This document shows positions 1 through 4,962 of a DNA stretch of 5,773 bases, piece by piece (within the stretch, counting starts at the first letter, position 1; the number at the start of each line of letters is the position of its first letter). Below the pieces are notes generated by a model. The model was not told the DNA's origin and did not search any database. It saw only the letters and a program-made list of their open reading frames with translations. Both the position numbers and the translations under genes were made by a program. Source of the stretch: Fimbriiglobus sp. (lineage in GTDB: Bacteria; Planctomycetota; Planctomycetia; Gemmatales; Gemmataceae); NCBI GenBank assembly GCA_025352585.1, contig JANXTD010000188.1, positions 1-5,773 on the forward strand, written 5' to 3'.

Positions 1-1343
1 GTTGACTGTGCCGGTGAGCGTCGGCGTGTTGTCGGTCGTGGGGCTGGAATTCGTGAGCGTCAGCACCAAGTTGGCGGCCGGCGGGGGCACGCCGACGGTG
101 ATCGTGACGGTCGCCGGGGTGCTGGTGCCCGCGCCGTCGGATGCGGCGTAGGTGAAGCTGGCCGCGCCGCTGAAGCCGGCGGTCGGGGTGAACGTGAAGG
201 AGCCGTCGGCGTTGAGCACGACGGTGCCCTGCGCCGCCGTCGGGCCGGCGACGCGGGCCGCCGTCAGGGTCGCGCGGGGGTTCGGACTGGAGTCGTTGGC
301 CAGGACGCCGCGGGCCGGCACATTCAATGCGGTGTTGAACGGCGTGGGGAAAGCGTCGGGCGCGGCGACCGGCAAGCCAGGGGGCCCGACGGTCACGGTG
401 ACGGTCGTCGTGGCGGACGCCCGGCCGGCGTTCAAGGCGATGTAAGTGAACGTGGTCGGGCCGGAGAAGCCGGCGGTCGGTACGAACGTGAAGGAACCGT
501 CCGCCCCGAAGTTCTGGACCGACCCGCCACTCGGCTGGGACAGGAGACTCGCGGTCAGCGGCGTCGCCGGCGGGTCGTTGCCGGTGTCGTTCGCGAGGAC
601 GCCGCGCGCGGCGACGTTCAGTGTGGCCCCGAAGGCGGTCGAGTAGCTGTCGGGCACGCCCGTCGGGTTCTGGAGCTGGAACGCCCCGATGTCGATCGGC
701 CCTCCGGCCGCGGCGTTGCGGGGGAAGATCCGCTGGTCGGACCCAGGGGCGAAGCCGAACACTTGGGCGTTGCTCCCCGCGCTCAACGCGGGGCTGCCGG
801 CCAGGAGGGCGGTCGTGCGGGTCGGCCCGCCATTGTTCTGTAGCGGCCCGAGCAGCGGGGCGACGTTAATGAGGTCCGAGGCGACGAACCCGCTCCCGCC
901 GGCGGTGTTGCCGAACAGGTTGTTGCCGACTCGCCCCCCGCCCGACGCCCCGACCGTGGCCAGCGCCCCGAACACGTCGGGCGCGTTGCCGCCGGCGGTG
1001 TCGGTGTTCGCGGCGACGATCGTGTTGGAGAGTGCGAAGTTCGGCTGGGCGGTCGGGGAAGTCGAGGCGAGCCCGCCGCCGTCGCCGGCGCTGTTCGCCG
1101 TCACCGTGACGTTCGAGAGTTGCACCAGGGGCCTTGTCAAGGCGGTGGTCCGGTTGGCCCTCAGCCCACCGCCATCGCCGGACGCGGTGTTGCCGGCGAA
1201 AGTCGTGTCCCGGATTTCTACCCCAAGGCTCAGGTTCTCCACCTGCTCGTAGTTCAAACCGCCCCCAAGCGTGGCGCGGTTCCCGCTGAACTCACTCTGG
1301 GTGATCGAGACATTGCGGTCGAAGACGGACGCCCCCCCCCCCC
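1..1343 (-). CDS. Beta-helix surface protein, continuation after the frameshift; partial, off left edge
   Basis: This minus-strand frame has no stop from 1343 to position 1 (about 445 codons) and continues the upstream fragment if the G tract were 11 or 14 long. In order it shows four things. First, more Pmp-like rungs follow (FDRNVS, FSGNRA, FAGNTA, each followed by GGG; about 1330-1060). Second come further beta-helix strands (LSNTIVAANT, GNNLFGNTAGGSGF). Third is a choice-of-anchor-Q-type segment, with NNGGPTRTTALLAGSPAL near 785-845 and GGPIDIGAFQ near 680-710. Fourth are two tandem Ig/cadherin-like modules of about 98 aa (VLANDTG... and VLANDSS..., each with DGSFTF.PTAGFSG). A further module starts at the left edge (NSSPTTDNTPTLTGT). 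I found no separate ribosome binding site, so it is probably not an independent gene. Big_9/cadherin-like modules are common in bacterial adhesins and stalk-like surface proteins. The C-terminus, which would show how the protein is anchored, is outside the window. Confidence 0.8.
98..685 (-). repeat. Tandem 294-bp repeat encoding two Ig/cadherin-like modules
   Basis: Two copies with a 294-base (98-codon) period lie at roughly 98-391 and 392-685; the outer limits are approximate. Segments 173-207 and 467-501 match at most positions. So do 293-340 and 587-634, at exactly the same offset. The protein copies share NVxARGVLANDxxxxP, DGSFTF.PTAGFSG and a closing TVTxTVG. This is in-frame duplication of one domain with moderate divergence, as is usual in large surface proteins. 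Confidence 0.75.
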
Positions 1344-2152
1344 GCCCCGGCCGTCGCCGTGTTCCCGAGGAACGCGGAGCGCCCGAGCGTGAACACGACC
1401 CCGATGCTCGCCGGCCCAGGGGCGTACAGCCCGCCCCCGCTATTCCCGGCGGTGTTGTTATCGAACGTGAGGGTGATCGAGTTGAGATCAGTGAAGTCGC
1501 CGAGGTAAACCCCGCCGCCATTCCCGGCCGCCGTGTTGCTAGAGAATCGCGTGTTCGTAGCGCTGAGGAGGCCGGTGCCGGTGAACAGCACGCCGCCCCC
1601 GTCCGCGGCCGAGGAGTTCCCGCTGATCACCACGCCGTCCGCCCGCAAGTCGTTTGTAGCGATACCGCCCCCGCCCCCGGCGGCCCGGTTCCCCGAGACC
1701 GTGACGTTCGTCAGGCCCAGGCTTGCTGTCGCCCGAATCCCGCCCCCGCTACCGTCGTCAGTCGTCGGGCCGCCGGAGAGTACGGTCGCCTTGCCCGCGG
1801 TCACAGTCAGGTCGGTAATCGTGAAACCTGCGGTGGCGTCGAACACGCGCACGGCGTTGTTGCCCGACACCGTCAGCACGGCCATGCCCGGCCCCGTGAT
1901 TGTCAAGGTGTCGGTGATCGGCGGTAGGGCCGTCGCTAAGACAATCGACCCACTGACGCCACTGAACGTGATGGTATTGTCAGCCGTACTCAAGTTCGTG
2001 GCAACGATCGCGGCGCGGAGCGAGCCAGCACCACTGTCCGCGGTCGTCATCACGATCGCCGGGACCGCCCGGTCCTCCAGCAGGGTCAACGTCGGCTTAG
2101 CCCGGTAAGTCGTGGGCGGGCGGGTTTGGGCGTCACGGCGGCGGGGGGACAT
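1292..2152 (-). CDS. Beta-helix surface protein, N-terminal part up to a poly-G frameshift
   Basis: This is the 5' part of a large extracellular protein; as read it gives 286 aa and stops at 1292. I chose the ATG at 2152 because GGAG (2159-2162) lies 6 bases upstream. An in-frame GTG at 2227 lacks such support. Residues 1-24 are basic and not hydrophobic, followed by LEDRAVPA (25-32), an N-terminal motif recurrent in planctomycete giant surface proteins. Residues 33-130 form a parallel beta-helix entry (ADSGAGSLRAAI, then TITF and ITDLTV strands). From about residue 135 there are repeated rungs with FxxN/SGN and GGG turns (FSSNTA, FDNNTA, FLGNTA), resembling chlamydial Pmp repeats. The rungs continue without loss of pattern in the -1 frame after the G tract at residues 270-274. 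The last 12 residues (from VRLRPQ) look like out-of-frame noise. Ligand and function are unknown; adhesion or a cell-surface role is an inference. Confidence 0.85.
   Translation of the reverse strand: MSPRRRDAQTRPPTTYRAKPTLTLLEDRAVPAIVMTTADSGAGSLRAAIVATNLSTADNTITFSGVSGSIVLATALPPITDTLTITGPGMAVLTVSGNNAVRVFDATAGFTITDLTVTAGKATVLSGGPTTDDGSGGGIRATASLGLTNVTVSGNRAAGGGGGIATNDLRADGVVISGNSSAADGGGVLFTGTGLLSATNTRFSSNTAAGNGGGVYLGDFTDLNSITLTFDNNTAGNSGGGLYAPGPASIGVVFTLGRSAFLGNTATAGAGGGGVRLRPQCLDHPE
1332..1343. repeat. 12-base homopolymer (C on +, G on coding strand) at the frame break
   Basis: Twelve consecutive C on the plus strand, read as G12 in the minus-strand beta-helix gene, encode the GGG turn of one rung. 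With 12 G the frame runs into TGA at 1292. With 11 or 14 G it joins the long open frame to the window edge and keeps the FxxN...GGG repeat pattern (FLGNTA, GGG, then FDRNVS). Such tracts slip during replication and are also typical sites of sequencing error, so the length given here may not be fixed. Confidence 0.9.
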
Positions 2153-2486
2153 TCGGAACTCCAAGGGCGGTGGGTTGCGGCCGGGTGCCGCCGACGCTGG
2201 GTAATTTGAGGGGACTGAAGGACGCACTTCTGCGTGATATGATTATGCTGACCAATGTCAGTGGCAGGCAAGCGAAAAGACTGCGAATCTGTACGAGAAT
2301 TTCCCGATCGTGCCCTCACACTCCCAATCCCCGGCGGGCCGCACCATACGCAGTGCCGATGTCCGACCTGGGGCGTTCCAGGGGCGGTGCCTGGGCGAAA
2401 CCGGCTACGCGACCTGACGACCGCGAGGTGGTGACGCCCCCGCCGAGACGCGCCGCGGGCTTGGGGATGTCGGAGCTTTCGCCGGG
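2153..2486. other. Intergenic stretch between the DUF1559 gene and the beta-helix gene
   Basis: Both flanking genes are on the minus strand. The part nearest the beta-helix start (about 2220-2290) is less GC-rich than its surroundings and holds a possible promoter and a small perfect hairpin, ACGCA-CTTC-TGCGT, at 2222-2235. Further out, CCTGG/CCAGG (2367-2371 and 2378-2382) forms a weak stem without a T tract. I see no convincing gene or rho-independent terminator here. A plus-strand open frame crossing it (2170-2574) runs antisense into the DUF1559 gene and resembles no family I know. Confidence 0.6.
2242..2271 (-). promoter_or_regulatory. Possible sigma-70-like promoter for the beta-helix gene
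   Basis: On the minus strand, TTGCCT (2271-2266; 4/6 to TTGACA) and CATAAT (2247-2242; 5/6 to TATAAT) are separated by 18 bases. They lie about 90 bases upstream of the ATG at 2152, in a locally AT-richer patch. The resulting leader would include the small hairpin at 2222-2235. Planctomycete promoter consensus is not well defined, so this is only a candidate. Confidence 0.3.
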
Positions 2487-3404
2487 TCAGTTGTCGGACT
2501 CGGAGACGACTTCGCCGCCGGCGCGGGTGACCAGCTTGCGCAGCGTCCGCGGGTCGATCGACTCCTTCAAGTAGGCGACGTGGCCGTCGCAAAAGACGGC
2601 GTGGGCCCCGCCGGGGTGGAAGCTGAAGATCTCCTCGTTCGGGCCGCAGTTGTTCGTCCCCCACGGGCAGGTCGCCGGCCCGCCGAACGGCGACTTGTCG
2701 GTGTTAACCCCCTTCGAGACGCCGTACGCGCAGTCCGGCTCGGCCCACCGGTGGATCTGCCGCAAGCCCCCGAGGGGGTCCGGGTACGGCATCGTCATCG
2801 TCTCGTTACGCCCCACGTCCTCGCCAATCGCGATCGTGTTGCTCGTGCCGTCGGTGATCGTCAGGACCGACTGCTTGCCGAGGATCAGCCCGCCGTCGGC
2901 GCGGGTCAACTTGTTGCGGACGCCGGTGACCGGATCGACATCGACGTAGTAGACCGGGCCGTAGTCGGTGCAGCCGTAGCCCTGGGTGTCGCGCGGGTCG
3001 GGCCGCAGCGGGTTGCTGGGGCAGATCAGTAAGTTGAGCACACTCTTCGCCGCGGCCTGGTTCGCCTGCGTGGCGTTGTAAGCCACCGTCAGGTCGAGTT
3101 GGCGGTAGACGTTGCCCTGCTCGAGGTAAGGCAGCAGCAGCGTGTAGGTCGAGTGCAACTCGAACGCCACCGAGGCCGGGGTGGTGGCGTAGTTCGTCCC
3201 CTGGCCGCTCGACGGCATGAAGCCGTTGGCGCTCTCGGAGTTGTGGAGGCCCAGCCCGAGTTGCTTGAGGTTATTCTGGCACTTGAGGCGGGCCGCCGCC
3301 TCGCGGACCTTCTGCACCGCCGGCAACAGCAGCCCGATCAGGACCGCAATGATGGCGATGACGACGAGCAACTCGATGAGGGTGAACGCGGGGCGACGCG
3401 GCAC
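2487..3404 (-). CDS. DUF1559 (SBP_bac_10 / H-X9-DG) pseudopilin-like protein
   Basis: A complete 305-aa protein. The start is the GTG at 3404: GGAGG lies 6 bases upstream, and this start places the prepilin motif at the extreme N-terminus. An upstream in-frame start at 3494 would add about 30 implausible residues. Residues 2-5 are short and basic, followed by A6|FTLIE and a hydrophobic helix (about 7-31, [20 protein letters not shown]) with Glu at +5. This is the class III (type IV pilin-like) signal processed by a prepilin peptidase. The conserved [22 protein letters not shown] segment (about 34-54) and the C-terminal H263-X9-D273-G274 ([12 protein letters not shown]) define the planctomycete DUF1559 family. 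Several cysteines (C42, [21 protein letters not shown]) could form disulfides outside the cytoplasm. The family is hugely multiplied in planctomycetes, and its function is unproven. A pseudopilus or surface-filament role is inferred from the N-terminus. Confidence 0.93.
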   Translation of the reverse strand: MPRRPAFTLIELLVVIAIIAVLIGLLLPAVQKVREAAARLKCQNNLKQLGLGLHNSESANGFMPSSGQGTNYATTPASVAFELHSTYTLLLPYLEQGNVYRQLDLTVAYNATQANQAAAKSVLNLLICPSNPLRPDPRDTQGYGCTDYGPVYYVDVDPVTGVRNKLTRADGGLILGKQSVLTITDGTSNTIAIGEDVGRNETMTMPYPDPLGGLRQIHRWAEPDCAYGVSKGVNTDKSPFGGPATCPWGTNNCGPNEEIFSFHPGGAHAVFCDGHVAYLKESIDPRTLRKLVTRAGGEVVSESDN

Positions 3405-3442
3405 GGGGTGCCTCCGGCGGAGTGGGGCGAGCGGGCGACGGG

Positions 3443-3464
3443 TTGACTCCTGCCCTGGAGTCAA
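3443..3464. promoter_or_regulatory. Perfect 8+8 bp inverted repeat, operator-like
   Basis: TTGACTCC (3443-3450) and GGAGTCAA (3457-3464) are exact reverse complements around TGCCCT. The site lies in the 183-base gap between the divergent DUF1559 gene and the arsR-type gene, starting 39 bases upstream of the DUF1559 GTG. On the minus strand a TATCAT (3471-3466; 5/6 to TATAAT) directly precedes it, so a transcript start would fall in or beside the repeat. That position suits repression by a dimeric regulator. The neighbouring ArsR-type protein is one candidate, by inference only. A 5'-leader hairpin is the alternative. Confidence 0.45.
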
Positions 3465-3544
3465 GATGATAGCGGCCCTCACTCCGCCCGCCACGCGATT
3501 CCCCGGAAGTTCCCAACCGGCCCCGACGGCTCGCGCCGCCGGGC

Positions 3545-3550
3545 TACAAT
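3545..3550 (+). promoter_or_regulatory. Possible -10 box for the arsR-type gene
   Basis: TACAAT (5/6 to TATAAT) lies 37 bases before the GTG at 3588, in a locally AT-richer spot (CTACAATATC). The -35 region is weak: CCGACG at 3523-3528 with a 16-base spacer matches 3 of 6. The leader would be about 30 bases. Confidence 0.4.
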
Positions 3551-3587
3551 ATCGGGGAACTTACGCCCGAACCGTTGGGGCCGCGCC

Positions 3588-3923
3588 GTGCCGAAGAAAG
3601 ACCCCCTCGATCCGCAGCGCTGCGCCGTGCTGCTCGCTGCCCTCGCCGCCACGGAGCGACTCAAGGTCGTGCGGTTCCTGGTCGATGGGCCGCGAACCGT
3701 GACGGAGATCGTCGCGATGCTGGGCATCCCGGCGGTGAACGTGTCGCACCACCTCACCGTACTGAAGCACGCCCACTTGCTCGAAGGGGAGAAGCGGGGG
3801 CGGTTCGTCTGGTACTCGCTGTGCCCCGGCATCCTCGAGGAGGCGGTCGCGGCGGGCGTCTCGACCGACTCGCTGAACCTCGGCTGCTGCCGCCTCGAAC
3901 TGCCGCCGCAAGCCCAGGGCTGA
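3588..3923 (+). CDS. ArsR/SmtB-family winged-helix transcriptional regulator
   Basis: A 111-aa protein, typical length for the family. It starts at GTG 3588; a GGGG 7 bases upstream is a modest ribosome binding site, and no better in-frame start exists upstream. Residues 10-32 (QRCAVLLAALAATERLKVVRFLV) match the ArsR helix where the LGDxTRLxIL-type sequence usually lies. TVTEIVAMLGIPAVNVSHHLTVLKHAHLL (37-65) is the helix-turn-helix with the characteristic SHHLxxL recognition helix, and GEKRGRFVWYSL (67-78) is the beta wing. The classical metal motif ELCVCDL is absent. Cysteines are instead at 12, 79 and a C-terminal pair, C100-C101 (LGCCRLELP). Family members are dimeric repressors released by metal or another signal; the signal here is unknown. 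It is the only plus-strand gene, divergent from the DUF1559 gene and facing an operator-like inverted repeat. Confidence 0.9.
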   Translation: MPKKDPLDPQRCAVLLAALAATERLKVVRFLVDGPRTVTEIVAMLGIPAVNVSHHLTVLKHAHLLEGEKRGRFVWYSLCPGILEEAVAAGVSTDSLNLGCCRLELPPQAQG

Positions 3924-3933
3924 CTGACGGCTT

Positions 3934-3954
3934 GCCGCTGGCGCGGCGAGCGGC
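3934..3954. terminator. Weak hairpin between convergent genes, possible terminator
   Basis: GCCGCT (3934-3939) and AGCGGC (3949-3954) pair perfectly around a 9-base loop. They sit in the 43-base gap between the ends of the arsR-type gene and the convergent SnoaL-like gene. There is no T tract on either side, so intrinsic termination is not established; position is the main argument. Confidence 0.3.
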
Positions 3955-3966
3955 GGAACCGCCCCG

Positions 3967-4344
3967 CTACCCGACTGTTGGCGGTAGCGAGCAGACTTCC
4001 ATCGCGCGGATGAGGCCCGACTCGACCGTAAAGCGGTGGCCGACGGTCCCCTCGGCGACGACGGCCCCGCCGAGGTCGCGCACGATTTGTCGCACGTGAA
4101 CCAGAATCCGGCCGTCGCCCTCCGGGTGGAAAGCGGTCGGCTCGACGCGCGGGTCGATCTCGGACCACTGCTGCGTCCAGTAGGCGCGGACCTCCTGGTG
4201 GCCTCGGGCGACGCCGCCCACGAACGCCTTCGGCCACGCCACGTCGGGGGCCATCGTGGCGAGCGCTGCGTCGAGGTCGCGCGCGTTGAAGGCGGCGTAG
4301 GCCGCGCGGAGCAGTTCGATGTCTGGTGACGGCTGGTCTGGCAT
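3967..4344 (-). CDS. SnoaL-like / NTF2-fold family protein
   Basis: A 125-aa cytosolic protein with no signal peptide or membrane segment. The order of elements is that of SnoaL_2-type proteins. An N-terminal helix pair (IELLRAAYAAFNARDLDAALATMAPDVAW, 9-37) carries the AFNARDLDAALATMAPDVxW signature. GxxRGHQEVRAYWTQQW (44-60) follows, then three or four beta strands (VEPTAFHPEGDGRILVHVRQIVRDLGG..., VGHRFTVESGLIRAMEVC). The family spans cyclases, isomerases, delta-5-ketosteroid-isomerase-like enzymes and proteins of unknown role, so no reaction can be assigned. The ATG at 4344 has only a weak GAAG upstream. The gene lies 128 bases after the lipoprotein gene on the same strand and ends head-on against the arsR-type gene; the context gives no clue to substrate. 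Confidence 0.85.
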   Translation of the reverse strand: MPDQPSPDIELLRAAYAAFNARDLDAALATMAPDVAWPKAFVGGVARGHQEVRAYWTQQWSEIDPRVEPTAFHPEGDGRILVHVRQIVRDLGGAVVAEGTVGHRFTVESGLIRAMEVCSLPPTVG

Positions 4345-4417
4345 GACGCATAGCTTCGAGTCTGGGCTTTTCGGCGGCCTCCCTCTCGGCTGCGACGCGA
4401 ACCGCCCGCGCGGCCGT

Positions 4418-4423
4418 TGTCAA
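4418..4423 (-). promoter_or_regulatory. Consensus -35 hexamer upstream of the SnoaL-like gene
   Basis: A perfect TTGACA is read on the minus strand 73 bases before the ATG at 4344. At 16-18 bases spacing no good -10 hexamer follows (best TCGCGT, 2/6), so promoter function is uncertain. It does lie in the only non-coding gap upstream of this gene. Confidence 0.22.
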
Positions 4424-4431
4424 ACGCCGCG

Positions 4432-4457
4432 CCTCAGGCTCCGCCGGAAGGCCGAGG
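4432..4457 (-). terminator. Hairpin downstream of the lipoprotein gene, possible terminator
   Basis: On the minus strand CCTCGGC...TCC-GGC-GGA-GCC-T-GAGG can fold into a GC-rich stem with a small internal bulge, 15 bases after the lipoprotein stop codon. It is not followed by a clear T tract, so it may act as a weak terminator or mRNA 3'-end stabiliser. Confidence 0.3.
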
Positions 4458-4472
4458 TTGCGCCGCCTTCGC

Positions 4473-4946
4473 CTACTTGGTGCCCTGGAACTCGGAGCCA
4501 CCCTCCTTCTCGAACTTCTCCGTGAACGGCTTGCCGCCGGCCCACGTCAACTCGAGTTTGAGGGCGTCGGTCGGCCCGGTGACCGTCACCGTGAGGCCCG
4601 AGGACTTGCCGTCGGCGTACTTCTTGGGGGCGTGCCACTTCATCGCCTCGGGGCTGACCGACTCGCCGGCCAGGATCACGGCCGGGTGCGTGCCGACGGC
4701 GCAGCCGTCGCCGGGGGCGGTCGTGGTGAGCGTGAAGCGGCCGTCGGGGCCGATGCGGCCGCTCGCCGGCCGCGAGCCGGTCGGCATCACCTGGACGTGG
4801 CCGTAAGTCAGCGGCTGGCCGTCGATGAGGACGACGCCGGAGGCGGGGGCGACCTTGGGGCCGCCGTCGCCGCAACCGGCCAGGGCCAGCAGGAGCAACG
4901 CGGCCCCCCGCGCCGCGCGGGCGCGAGGGGGACGGGAGAGGCGCAT
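4473..4946 (-). CDS. Lipoprotein with transthyretin/carboxypeptidase-regulatory-like domain
   Basis: A 157-aa predicted lipoprotein. I chose the ATG at 4946 because it puts a classical signal at the N-terminus: a basic region RLSRPPRARAARG, hydrophobic ALLLLALAG, and lipobox L22-A23-G24-C25. AAGG lies 6 bases upstream. The alternative GTG at 4988 would overlap the upstream gene and add a basic extension before the signal. After Cys25 comes a beta-sandwich of the type seen in many small planctomycete lipoproteins: SGVVLIDGQPLTYGHVQVMP, then RPASGRIGPDGRFTLTTTAPGDGCAVGTH (about 60-87), and KKYADGKSSGLTVTV nearer the end. The gene follows the DUF1559 stop by only 16 bases, so the two are very likely co-transcribed. 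The DUF1559-lipoprotein pair is a recurrent planctomycete arrangement. Its role is unknown; envelope attachment or partnership with the pseudopilin-like protein is an inference. Confidence 0.88.
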   Translation of the reverse strand: MRLSRPPRARAARGAALLLLALAGCGDGGPKVAPASGVVLIDGQPLTYGHVQVMPTGSRPASGRIGPDGRFTLTTTAPGDGCAVGTHPAVILAGESVSPEAMKWHAPKKYADGKSSGLTVTVTGPTDALKLELTWAGGKPFTEKFEKEGGSEFQGTK

Positions 4947-4962
4947 GGGGGAGCCTTTTCGC

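Noticed and set aside
689..1252. Plus-strand open frame of 187 aa
   Set aside because: It is antisense to the continuation of the beta-helix protein; its sequence is only the reverse reading of Gly/Asn/Thr-rich repeats.
1120..1392. Independent gene starting inside the poly-G region
   Set aside because: The plus frame is a Pro/Arg shadow. On the minus strand, the frame after the tract has no ribosome binding site of its own and is better explained as a continuation of the same gene.
1533..2108. Plus-strand open frame of 191 aa
   Set aside because: It is antisense to the N-terminal beta-helix region and has no domain features.
2367..2382. CCTGG/CCAGG stem as terminator of the DUF1559 gene
   Set aside because: Only 5 bp of stem, about 105 bases after the stop codon, and no T tract.
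2170..2574. Possible small plus-strand gene in the intergenic stretch (134 aa)
   Set aside because: More than a fifth of it is antisense to the DUF1559 gene; no ribosome binding site or family resemblance was seen.
2086..2664. Minus-strand open frame of 192 aa across the intergenic stretch
   Set aside because: It overlaps the DUF1559 3' end in another frame and the beta-helix start, and is Arg-rich without any known motif.
3479..4501. Minus-strand open frame of 340 aa spanning the arsR-type and SnoaL-like genes
   Set aside because: It is Arg/Pro-rich with no recognisable domain and overlaps two genes with convincing family signatures in other frames.
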